Assembly: GCA_002841685.1 (NCBI GenBank)
Contig: PHAM01000004.1
Span: forward strand, 1 to 47,057
Source of the DNA: Elusimicrobia bacterium HGW-Elusimicrobia-2
Lineage (GTDB): Bacteria > CG03
DNA length: 47,057 bases
Direction: 5' to 3'
In this document: one piece after another, positions 36,707-45,173 of the stretch
How the letters are laid out: each line of letters opens with the position of its first letter
Numbering within the stretch: the stretch's first letter is position 1
Program-made: the position numbers and the translations under genes
The notes under the pieces: model-generated
What the model was told of the DNA's origin: nothing
Database searches by the model: none
What the model saw: the letters and a program-made list of their open reading frames with translations, nothing else

Positions 36707-37787
36707 TTTTCTTTTTCATGAAATAAAGCCCGGCCAGAACAAAAATCATATTTACACCCCACGCGCCTATCCAGGGGGGCAGAGCTCCCGTCTGGCCGAA
36801 AGAAAGTCCGAGCGAGTAAAGCCCCCAGTAACTGAAGCACACGACCATACTCAGTGCGATGGCGAAAATCCTCCCGAGGTGGCTGAAATAAATACCTATG
36901 GGGAAACCGAGTATTATCACAACCAGCGCCGACATCGCGGATGAAACGCGGGCCTGGAGGTCAAGCCTTTCCTGGTGAGAGGGTATTCCCGCGGCCCGGA
37001 GTTCTTTTATGTGTTTGCGTAGCCGCGCTATCCCCATTTCGCGGTAAGAAACGGTTTTTATGAGAAAATCCTCCGGTTCCTGGGCGAAATTGAAAAGCCG
37101 CGATTTGAAAGGTTCTTCTGCGATCAATTTGCCCGCATTGTCCCAGGACCTTTCAACACCGTTTCTTAATTCCCAATCCCCTTTGTAAATGAAAGTTTTG
37201 GCAAAAATATTAATGGAGCTACTTTTCCCCGTGATATCCAGATTGAAATTACTCCCGGCCCTTTTGGAGGAATCGTACAAACCTATGTAATAAAAGGATT
37301 TTCCCGCCTCTGCATTACCCGTGTGATATAGCAGATTGAAATAGCGGCCCCGCGGAGGGGGGGCGTCATGCCCTTGGATAACGACATTATAATAGCGGTA
37401 GGCCTCCTTTGAGGCCATTTTGGCCACGAACTCATCTGTTAAAAACATAATGGCCGTGATAACAATCCCGGCGGCGATGAAGGGCTTCATCAGCGTGATC
37501 ATGGAGACGCCAGAAGTCTCTATCGCCGTCAGCTCATTGTGACGTTTGAGAGCTGTTATGGTCATGACAAGGGCCAGCAGTATGGACACGGGAAGCGCCT
37601 GTAAAAACCAGGCAGGGCTTTTGCAGGCGAGGAAATAGGCGATCTGTTTTGCTGAAGCGCCGTATTCTGAAAAAACGCTGAGCCGGATGATAAGACCCGA
37701 AAAAATGAAAAGGCTCATAAAACCCGCCGCGGCTATGAAAAAAGCCTTGCCGAAGCGCAGCAGCAGGTATTTTAAAAAAAGTTTCAT
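36699..37787 (-). CDS. lptG: LPS export permease LptG-like
   Basis: YjgP/YjgQ family, MKLFLKYLLLRFGKAFF start; overlaps lptF stop. Confidence 0.85.
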   Translation of the reverse strand: MKLFLKYLLLRFGKAFFIAAAGFMSLFIFSGLIIRLSVFSEYGASAKQIAYFLACKSPAWFLQALPVSILLALVMTITALKRHNELTAIETSGVSMITLMKPFIAAGIVITAIMFLTDEFVAKMASKEAYRYYNVVIQGHDAPPPRGRYFNLLYHTGNAEAGKSFYYIGLYDSSKRAGSNFNLDITGKSSSINIFAKTFIYKGDWELRNGVERSWDNAGKLIAEEPFKSRLFNFAQEPEDFLIKTVSYREMGIARLRKHIKELRAAGIPSHQERLDLQARVSSAMSALVVIILGFPIGIYFSHLGRIFAIALSMVVCFSYWGLYSLGLSFGQTGALPPWIGAWGVNMIFVLAGLYFMKKKNV

Positions 37788-38842
37788 AAAGCCAGCAGCA
37801 CCCCGAGGGCGCACAGTATATTAGGTATCCATACCGCAATAGAGGACGGCAGCCACCCGCTTTCGGCCATGTGCGAACAGAGGCTGAAACTGAGATAATA
37901 AGCGCTTATCAAAAGAACCGCCGCGCCTATGCTGGATGCTTTTTTAGGCGATTTAAGTTTTATTCCCAGCAGCGCTCCCGCCATAGCGAGGAAGAGCGCC
38001 GCGCCGGCAAGAGCCGGGCGCATGTGATATTCCATTTTCAGATTATCGCCGCGTTTACCATTTTTTTCCGCGTTGTCTATTCTTTCGCGCAGTTTGGATG
38101 ATTCAAGTTGAGAAATATTCTGCCCGACTTCCCCGGACTCAGGGGAATTTATAAAAAATGAATATTTGTTAAAATCCACAGTTGTCAGAAGGCTGAGGTC
38201 ATCTCTGTCCCTCAGTTTCATCTGCCCGCGTTCAAGAGTCAGGCCCGCGGCTCCGTTTTCTTTTATTGTCAGGGCACCTGTTTCGGCTGTAATGGATGTG
38301 GCCGGAAAATTTTTCTCTCGGCGGTATATCCTTACATCTTTCATTTTCCGGGATGAGATTTTTTCCGCATAGAAAACATAATCTCCGATTTCGCTGAAAG
38401 CGCCTTCCTGAAAACGCAGTATATTCCTGGCGAGTATGTCCCTGACGAGAACAGTCATCGCGCGACTGCTCTTCGGCGAGAGAACGGCATTGGAATACAG
38501 CATGAAAAGGGATACTATAATGCCGGATGCCAGTACGGACCTGAGTATGATTCTCGGATTTATGCCCGATGACTGCAAGGCGAGGATCTCGGAATCCCCG
38601 GCGAGGCGGCTCACGGCGACGACCCACGACAGGACAAAAGACACTGGTATGACAAAAATGAAAGAAGACGGGATACCTGTCAGAAAAATTTTCACTATAT
38701 CGGCGATGCCGGCCCCTTTTGCGACCAGGGATGCGATAAATCCCATGGCTTCATTCACGATAAAAATGCCGATGAGAATGAAAAACGCCGAAGCAAACAC
38801 CGGTAAAAATTCTTTGAATAAGTAGCGTGAAAAAATGCGCAT
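37784..38842 (-). CDS. lptF: LPS export permease LptF-like
   Basis: MRIFSRYLFKEFLPVFASAFFILIGIF; YjgP/YjgQ family; start trimmed to ATG 38842. Confidence 0.85.
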   Translation of the reverse strand: MRIFSRYLFKEFLPVFASAFFILIGIFIVNEAMGFIASLVAKGAGIADIVKIFLTGIPSSFIFVIPVSFVLSWVVAVSRLAGDSEILALQSSGINPRIILRSVLASGIIVSLFMLYSNAVLSPKSSRAMTVLVRDILARNILRFQEGAFSEIGDYVFYAEKISSRKMKDVRIYRREKNFPATSITAETGALTIKENGAAGLTLERGQMKLRDRDDLSLLTTVDFNKYSFFINSPESGEVGQNISQLESSKLRERIDNAEKNGKRGDNLKMEYHMRPALAGAALFLAMAGALLGIKLKSPKKASSIGAAVLLISAYYLSFSLCSHMAESGWLPSSIAVWIPNILCALGVLLAL

Positions 38843-38849
38843 GATGGGG

Positions 38850-39176
38850 TCACATAATGTGGTTAGACCCCTGCTTGCCGTCACGCAGGCGGCTAGACAG
38901 GTGGACATTTGACATTGGGCCGGGTTTTGCGGGAAGATAAGCGTAATAGAGCCGGAGGTCAATGGCAACCATAATCATGTTCAGCGCGTAAAGAGCGGTG
39001 ATCCAGTCAAAAGAGTATAGGATTTTGTGAATAAGACCGCAAAAATAACCGAAACAGAGAATACCCATGAAGAGCGGGCTTTTTCCGATTACGATTCCCG
39101 TGCGCAGGGTTTTCGCGATTGAGACTGGCCAGCTTATGCCAAAGCAGATGAGCATGGCGGCCTCAAATACACTCAT
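38850..39176 (-). CDS. small multi-TM protein, possibly PQ-loop/SemiSWEET-like
   Basis: MLICFGISWPVSIAKTLRTGIVIGKSPLFMGILCFGYFCGLIHK; C-terminal ~24 aa encoded by palindromic repeat DNA. Confidence 0.6.
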   Translation of the reverse strand: MSVFEAAMLICFGISWPVSIAKTLRTGIVIGKSPLFMGILCFGYFCGLIHKILYSFDWITALYALNMIMVAIDLRLYYAYLPAKPGPMSNVHLSSRLRDGKQGSNHIM

Positions 39177-39275
39177 TGCCCCGTCCCCTGTAATAAAATC
39201 CTGATTGTTTTAACATATGGTATTCTCAATAATCGTCTGATGCAGATTAGCAAGTTTTTGGCTGTTTTTGCAAGT

Positions 39276-39328
39276 GGGGCCAGGTCTTGACATTTGACAT
39301 TACTGAGCCGATATCAAGGCCTGGCCTC
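39276..39328. repeat. imperfect 15-bp inverted repeat
   Basis: GGGGCCAGGTCTTGA (39276-39290) versus TCAAGGCCTGGCCTC (39314-39328); both mismatches are G:U-compatible. Confidence 0.7.
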
Positions 39329-39383
39329 GTCCACCCGTGTATATTTCCAGAAAAGTTTGGTAAAATAAACACTGGAGGTTCTT

Positions 39384-39704
39384 ATGATTTATATGCTGCC
39401 GGCTTTTTTGGCTGTTTTGGTTTTTGTGAAATATATTTCACTGAACCCGCTCATAGGCGTGTTTCTCGGTATTTTGTTTGCCCTCGGCGTGAATCCGCGT
39501 TTTCGAGCGCGATCAAGGAAAACATTTTGGTTCTTTCACGCTGTTTACGTGATTGTTTTTTGCGCGATGATCATCCTTCTTTCCGAATATGTTTCAGGGG
39601 AGATAATCAGCGTCTGCGCGCTATGGGCAGTTTTCTCGTCGCTGTTGGGCTACCGGGAAAGTCTTTTGATGAGCCGGTCCAGTTCGTCCGATGAGAAAAA
39701 ATGA
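39384..39704 (+). CDS. small predicted membrane protein
   Basis: SD GGAGG 7 nt upstream of the ATG; hydrophobic 106-aa ORF; tail overlaps parB end by 55 bp. Confidence 0.5.
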   Translation: MIYMLPAFLAVLVFVKYISLNPLIGVFLGILFALGVNPRFRARSRKTFWFFHAVYVIVFCAMIILLSEYVSGEIISVCALWAVFSSLLGYRESLLMSRSSSSDEKK

Positions 39705-40486
39705 ATTTTTATGTGGCCCTGATTTTTTTTGTTCGCTTTTACCTCGACTTTTGTAGACAGTGAGCTCTCTAATTTTTCGGCAATTTCCCTTATCTCGGCG
39801 GATACCTGACGGCTTTTAGGGCCTGTTTTTTTTCCGGAAGATAGAAATTCTATTTCACGCACGGAGAGATGCTCGTTAATGATCCGGTGTATGATGTGTT
39901 TTCTTTTGCGCGGATCTTTTATAATCGACAGCGCCCGCGCATGCCCCTCGCTTATTTTTCCTTCCCCGAGTGCCAGCACGATGTCTTCCGGAAATTTCAG
40001 GAGTCTGAGCGTGTTAGCCACAGTGGAACGGCTTTTGCCCACTCTTTCAGCGACGGCTTCCTGCGTCAGAGAAAATTTTTTCATAAGAGCTTCAAGCCCA
40101 CTGGCTTCATCAAGCGGGTTAAGATCCTCCCGCTGGAGGTTTTCTATCAGGGATATAAAAGCAGCCGATGCCTCGTCGGTGTCTTTTATTGTGACCGGCA
40201 CCTTTTTGAATCCCGCTATTTTGGCGGCCCGCAGGCGTCTTTCACCGGCTATGAGTTTCCATCCCGTACCCGACGGTGAAACGACCAGTGGCTGTATGAT
40301 GCCGTCCTGTTTCAGCGTTTCCGCCAGCGAAGTGATGCTGTCAGCGTTAAAACTTTTCCTGGCTTGGTGTGTGCCCGGCTGTATTTCTGAGACGCTTATC
40401 ATATGTATGCGCCCTTCTTCTTTTTCGGGGATAAGAGCCTTGAGGCCTCTACCCAGCACAGCTTTTTTCATTTTTCCGACCTCCAT
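39650..40486 (-). CDS. parB: chromosome partitioning protein ParB
   Basis: GLKALIPE, LIAGERRLRAAKIAGFKKVPV, LIENLQREDLNPLDEA, GKSRSTVANTLRLL HTH. Confidence 0.96.
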   Translation of the reverse strand: MEVGKMKKAVLGRGLKALIPEKEEGRIHMISVSEIQPGTHQARKSFNADSITSLAETLKQDGIIQPLVVSPSGTGWKLIAGERRLRAAKIAGFKKVPVTIKDTDEASAAFISLIENLQREDLNPLDEASGLEALMKKFSLTQEAVAERVGKSRSTVANTLRLLKFPEDIVLALGEGKISEGHARALSIIKDPRKRKHIIHRIINEHLSVREIEFLSSGKKTGPKSRQVSAEIREIAEKLESSLSTKVEVKANKKNQGHIKIHFFSSDELDRLIKRLSR

Positions 40487-41944
40487 TTACAATTTGATTT
40501 TCACCGGCCTGCAGTTGCCGGGCAGATACATGTTTATATAACTTAAAGGTTTTTTTTTGATGACGGCCAGTGCACCGGCGATGGCTCCTCTGTGGGAAAC
40601 AACGAGGATCTTCTCGCCGCTGTGTTTTTTTTGCACATGAGCCAGAAAGGACTTCATGCGCTCTGTCAGTTTTTCCCATGATTCGGCCCCGGGCGGCAGG
40701 TGCTTCCATGCTTCTTTTTTCCAGTTTTTGTATTCTTCCGGATATTTTGCGCTAAGCCACTGTTCTTTTTTGCCTGACCAGCTGCCGTGCGATATCTCAA
40801 GAAGCCGTTTATCCTGCCATACGGGGAGGCCGTGCTTACCCGCTATTATCAGAGCCGTATCCAGGGATCTTGATAAAGGCGAGCTGTAAACGGCGCATAT
40901 TTTTTCTTTTCGCAGCGCCGCCGCTGCACGCTGCGCCTGTTTTCTCCCTTTTGAATTGAGAGGAATGTCCTGCCTCGACTGAATGCGTTTTTCTCTGTTC
41001 CAGTCGGTTTCTCCGTGGCGCAGGAATATGATTTCAGTAGTACGGACAAGCTCGCACACGGGTTTGTAATATTTTTGAGATATTTTATAAATACTGTTTT
41101 TCGTCAGGTCATAGTAATTTTCGGAGATGGCGCTCACCCTGAGTTTTTTCACCTTCTGAGCGTAATGCAGGAATGAATGCAGCACCTCGAAGCTCATTTT
41201 GCCCAGCGCGTGCAGCGTTTGATTCCTGTGCCTTCTTTCTCCCAGGTCCGCCTGGGCGATCGCCTTTCTGCCGGCGATATGCAATATCTCAATCAGGAAA
41301 GCGACCTCGACGCCGTATCCGGAAGGTATGGACAGTTTTCTGAAAAGATCTCGTCTTATAGCGTATTCCCCCGAAAGAGGCTGTCGGATATTGGCCAGCT
41401 CCGGAAAAAAAGTGTTGAGGATGGGCCGGGCGAGAATTTCGGTCACCCTGCCGCCCTCACCCCGCTTAAACTTTCCGGAAACCATAAGAGGCCTCCTGTA
41501 AAAGGCTTTTACGAAGGAAACCTTCTTGTTTATAAGAAGGGGCCCGACAATGCCGGTTATGAAGCGGGATGTGAAATTCCTTATATCGCCGTCTATAAAG
41601 GCCAGTATGTCCCCTGTGCTGGCGAAATAACTTTTATAAAGGGCATTCCCTTTTCCTGAGAAGTTCCCTGCGGCCGGCACGATATCCGAGTCCCTTCTCA
41701 CAACAGCCCCCTCACTGCGGGCAATCGCTCTTGTCATATCCGAAGATCCGCCGTCCAGCACTATGATCTCATCAACCAGAGGGTGTTTCAGAACGAGGTC
41801 CTTGCGGATCGAGCGCACAATTTTGCCTATTGTGGCGGCCTCATTGCGGGCGGGAATGATTACGCTTATCTTTAGGCCGGATTTTTTTTTGACAAGATCC
41901 GCCGCGCTGAAATCGCGCCAGCTGTAAATGTTATTTTTGCGCAT
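40487..41944 (-). CDS. bifunctional protein: GpgS-like (GT81) glucosyl-3-phosphoglycerate synthase domain plus histidine phosphatase (GpgP-like) domain
   Basis: Residues ~24-260: ISVIIPARNEAATIG, DEIIVLDGGSSDMT, FIDGD, FVKAFYRRPL, GGRVTEILARPILNTFFPELANIRQPLSGEYA, GYGVEVAFLIE, DLGERRHRNQ. Residues ~303-485: IIFLRHGETDWN, YSSPLSRSLDTA, LEISHGSWSGK, VVSHRGAI. Confidence 0.88.
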   Translation of the reverse strand: MRKNNIYSWRDFSAADLVKKKSGLKISVIIPARNEAATIGKIVRSIRKDLVLKHPLVDEIIVLDGGSSDMTRAIARSEGAVVRRDSDIVPAAGNFSGKGNALYKSYFASTGDILAFIDGDIRNFTSRFITGIVGPLLINKKVSFVKAFYRRPLMVSGKFKRGEGGRVTEILARPILNTFFPELANIRQPLSGEYAIRRDLFRKLSIPSGYGVEVAFLIEILHIAGRKAIAQADLGERRHRNQTLHALGKMSFEVLHSFLHYAQKVKKLRVSAISENYYDLTKNSIYKISQKYYKPVCELVRTTEIIFLRHGETDWNREKRIQSRQDIPLNSKGRKQAQRAAAALRKEKICAVYSSPLSRSLDTALIIAGKHGLPVWQDKRLLEISHGSWSGKKEQWLSAKYPEEYKNWKKEAWKHLPPGAESWEKLTERMKSFLAHVQKKHSGEKILVVSHRGAIAGALAVIKKKPLSYINMYLPGNCRPVKIKL

Positions 41945-42698
41945 TTCTTTTCTCCCGGGCCAGGAATTCGTCGCCGAGCTTCATGTAACTGGCCGCCCCG
42001 GCAGAATGTCTGTCGTATTCAAAGATATCTTTTCCGAAACTTGGGGCTTCGGCGAGCCTGACATTTCTCGGAATCACGGTGTTGAAAAGCTTTTCGCCAA
42101 AGAAATTTTTTATTTCATCGGTGATCTGGGCGGTCAGATTCAAGCGGCTGTCATACATGGTGAGAACCACCCCTTTTATGCGGAGGTGCTCATTGAAAGC
42201 GTCCCTCACATATTTGAGAGTGTTCAATAACTTGCCGAGGCCCTCAAGGGCATAGAATTCGCATTGCAGAGGTATCAGCAGGCTGTCAGAAGCGGTGAGG
42301 GCGTTAATCGTAAGAAGCCCCAGCGAGGGCGGGCAGTCAATGAATATAAAATCATAGCTGCCCTTGACCGCGGTGAGGGCTTTTTTCAAACGGTATTCCC
42401 TGTCTTCCATACCCACAAGTTCTATTTCGGCCCCCGTTAGATCCCTTGTTGAAGGCACAATGTCGGGTAAGTGATCCTTCGCCGTCACGGCGCCGGCCAT
42501 AGACCCGTTAACGAGAACATCGTAAATATTTGCAGGGCTGTTTTCTACGCCCAAACCTGAGCTGCAATTGGCCTGGGGGTCGATATCGATGAGGAGGATC
42601 TTTTTTCTTCTCAGCACCAGCGCTTTAGCGAGATTGACCGAGGTTGTGGTTTTGCCCACTCCCCCTTTTTGGTTGGCAACAGCTATGATTTCACCCAT
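41931..42698 (-). CDS. parA: chromosome partitioning ATPase ParA (Soj)
   Basis: MGEIIAVANQKGGVGKTTTSVNLAKAL; IDIDPQANCSSGLG; FIDCPPSLGLLTINAL. Confidence 0.97.
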   Translation of the reverse strand: MGEIIAVANQKGGVGKTTTSVNLAKALVLRRKKILLIDIDPQANCSSGLGVENSPANIYDVLVNGSMAGAVTAKDHLPDIVPSTRDLTGAEIELVGMEDREYRLKKALTAVKGSYDFIFIDCPPSLGLLTINALTASDSLLIPLQCEFYALEGLGKLLNTLKYVRDAFNEHLRIKGVVLTMYDSRLNLTAQITDEIKNFFGEKLFNTVIPRNVRLAEAPSFGKDIFEYDRHSAGAASYMKLGDEFLAREKRNAQK

Positions 42699-43281
42699 TT
42701 TTCCAAACAAGCACGAAAGCCCTGCCGTAATCTCTTATACAGCCGGGTTCTTTCGCAAATTCTCCTTTCTTTAATGTCTTCTTGTAGTACATAACATAAG
42801 CTTCCGGTAAAACAAGCCGGAAGGCGTGTTTTAGGAATTTTCTGCCGAAAGCTCTTCCTACGACGACATTGTATAATTTTTTATCGCTTAGGGCAAATTC
42901 CCGCGCGTCTTTGTGCACTATCCGCAGGCCGTCGAGTTTCAGCGTTTCTTTGATCCTGCTCAAAAAATCCGCTTTTTTCCCGTTTGATTCGACCAGGTCG
43001 ACCTGCGTTTCGGGCATCACTATTTTAAGGATGATGCCGGGGATGCCGGCGCCGGAACCTATATCGCAAAGAGTTAAGGGGGTTCGGTCAGGCAGCATCT
43101 CGGCTATGGTGTCGGCAAAAATGACGGAGCTTTCCACGGCCTCTTCCCACAGATGTTCATCATCAAAGGAAGTGAGGTTGAAACGCTGGTTCCATTCTTT
43201 AAGCGTCTCTAAATAAATTTTTAGCTTTTCCGCCGCTACCGGTTGAATCGGAAATTGATTATTTCTTAGGAGCGTTAGCAT
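42691..43281 (-). CDS. rsmG: 16S rRNA m7G527 methyltransferase
   Basis: LKEWNQRFNLTSFDD, LCDIGSGAGIPGIILKI, VVGRAFG. Confidence 0.94.
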   Translation of the reverse strand: MLTLLRNNQFPIQPVAAEKLKIYLETLKEWNQRFNLTSFDDEHLWEEAVESSVIFADTIAEMLPDRTPLTLCDIGSGAGIPGIILKIVMPETQVDLVESNGKKADFLSRIKETLKLDGLRIVHKDAREFALSDKKLYNVVVGRAFGRKFLKHAFRLVLPEAYVMYYKKTLKKGEFAKEPGCIRDYGRAFVLVWKNG

Positions 43282-44176
43282 TTTTTGAAAAAAGCCTTCC
43301 GGGAAAAGTCCTGATTTTCGCCCGCGAAACAGCGGTACGGAGTTCTTGCAGGCTCTCTTGGGCCGCGATCCGGCCTTTTTCTATACAATAGTCCATTTTT
43401 TGAAAATCAGCCCAGTGGATGTCGTGCGTGTCCGGTTTTATGATAAAATCCGCCTGCTCTATCTGCATGTCGGAAAGCTTATAAGAAGAAATTGCATCGC
43501 TGCGGGAGAGAATTGCCAGGCCCTGGTCAAAGCGGGCGATTGTTTTTCGCCGGGGCCGCGCATCGCAGGCTATAACAAAATCACAGCAGGATTTGAGTAC
43601 GGAGACGGGAACGGAATTGACCGAGCCGCCATCAAGATAGTACGAGCCGTCGATTTTAACGGGAGGAAAGATGCCCGGGATTGAAGAAGACGCAAGAACG
43701 GATGTCTTAAGCTTGCCGCTGCAGAAAACCTTCTCGTCTCCCAGCCCTATATCCGTGGCCACTGAGTAAAAAGGTATCTTTAATTCCTCAAAGGTTTCCG
43801 GCAGCTGAAGTTCGCTGAATATGTCTGCCGCCTGATCGCCGCTGATAATAGAAGGGCCGGTCACAGCCCTGTTCATTATAAAGAATTGTTTTGCCGCAGA
43901 CAGAATTTTTCCGAAAGGTCGCGATGAAACTTTTTGCGAAAAGTACGCGGCGGCTTCTTTAACAGGCGCACTGCTTATAAATTTCGCAAGTTTTTTCTCA
44001 ACCGCTCTTCCGTTTGTCTCAGCGGCATACAGCGCGCCGATCACCGCGCCCATGCTTGTGCCGGATACGGCATCAGCAGGCAACCCGCTTTTACCGATAA
44101 TTTCCAGTATCCCTATGTGGGCCAGTCCCCTGGCGCCGCCGCCCCCCAGGGCAATTCCCAATTTAAATTTTTTCAT
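43259..44176 (-). CDS. patatin-like phospholipase family protein
   Basis: GGGGARGLAHIG oxyanion motif, GTSMG nucleophile elbow, DGG dyad. Confidence 0.92.
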   Translation of the reverse strand: MKKFKLGIALGGGGARGLAHIGILEIIGKSGLPADAVSGTSMGAVIGALYAAETNGRAVEKKLAKFISSAPVKEAAAYFSQKVSSRPFGKILSAAKQFFIMNRAVTGPSIISGDQAADIFSELQLPETFEELKIPFYSVATDIGLGDEKVFCSGKLKTSVLASSSIPGIFPPVKIDGSYYLDGGSVNSVPVSVLKSCCDFVIACDARPRRKTIARFDQGLAILSRSDAISSYKLSDMQIEQADFIIKPDTHDIHWADFQKMDYCIEKGRIAAQESLQELRTAVSRAKIRTFPGRLFSKNANAPKK

Positions 44177-44197
44177 AAGCAATGCTCCTTTCTGCGC

Positions 44198-44217
44198 ATT
44201 GTTTCATGTGAAACAAT
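44198..44217. promoter_or_regulatory. parS-like palindrome
   Basis: ATTGTTTCATGTGAAACAAT; the core TGTTTCATGTGAAACA differs from the TGTTNCACGTGAAACA consensus at one central base. Confidence 0.8.
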
Positions 44218-44403
44218 CCAAACCTGTCTTGTTACAGAAGATGGACAGGGGCGCATAATGCTATTATGGTAGAAAATTTTTGGCCCAAAAACAATTGTTA
44301 GCCCCCGCTTTAATTGTTTACCGGACGGAGCTATACCTTGTCGGCAATTGTATAATACAAAGATTCCTAATTATTCCAATTAAATCGCAGGAATGGGAAC
44401 TTT

Positions 44404-45144
44404 TTATTCTTCTTCCGGCTCGTCTGATTCATCAAACTCATCGCCCGAGTCGTCAGTTTTTGATTCTTTAACGGCCGCGGATTTCTTAGAATCTTTTTTT
44501 GAACCCGCACAAATGAACCGCTCGCTTTTAATCAGAATATTAATATTTTTCTTCCATGCGCCTTTTGCCGTGGCGAAGGCGTAACTGGTTTTTCCGCTTT
44601 TTGTCTCGTAAGAGATATCTTTCAGGCCGTCGATTGAGGAAAAAGGCCTGTTGTCAACTATACGCTGAGCGTTTACTTTTGATATCCCGGGCAGTGCCGT
44701 CAATTCTGCAACAGTCGCGCTGTTTATATCCCGGGGTTTCGGAAACAGGTGCTTGTAGAGCGCGTTCTGGTCGACAACGCCGACGCCGCCGCTGACGGTG
44801 AAAATATCGGCGTCTATAAGGAGTTTCATGGATTTTGACCATGCCCCTTTTTTCGTGGCGAAGTCATAGCTCATTTTTCCGCTTTTGGTTTCATGGCTTA
44901 TTTCTTTCAGATCGTCAAGAGATTTAATTTTTCCTTTTTCGTCGCGGTAGGCGATAAGAGCCTTTGCTTTAGACGAAGAAATGCCCGGTATTTTCTTTAA
45001 ATCATACTCGTTGACTTCATTCAGATTGATTTTTTCAAAGCCTGATTTTACCGCGGACTTGGACACTTTTTTCGTTTTTGCCGCGATGTCAGACGGAAAA
45101 GTCAGCGCAATAGCGCAAAATGTTGCCAGAATAACTCGTTTCAT
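44404..45144 (-). CDS. secreted helix-hairpin-helix (ComEA-like) protein with two repeats and acidic tail
   Basis: Signal peptide; INLNEVNEYDLKKIPGISSSKAKALI and [23 protein letters not shown]; repeated KEISHETKSGKMSYDFATKKGAW / KDISYETKSGKTSYAFATAKGAW. Confidence 0.82.
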   Translation of the reverse strand: MKRVILATFCAIALTFPSDIAAKTKKVSKSAVKSGFEKINLNEVNEYDLKKIPGISSSKAKALIAYRDEKGKIKSLDDLKEISHETKSGKMSYDFATKKGAWSKSMKLLIDADIFTVSGGVGVVDQNALYKHLFPKPRDINSATVAELTALPGISKVNAQRIVDNRPFSSIDGLKDISYETKSGKTSYAFATAKGAWKKNINILIKSERFICAGSKKDSKKSAAVKESKTDDSGDEFDESDEPEEE

Positions 45145-45173
45145 ACAATGTACCTCCTAAATAGGGTTCTCAA

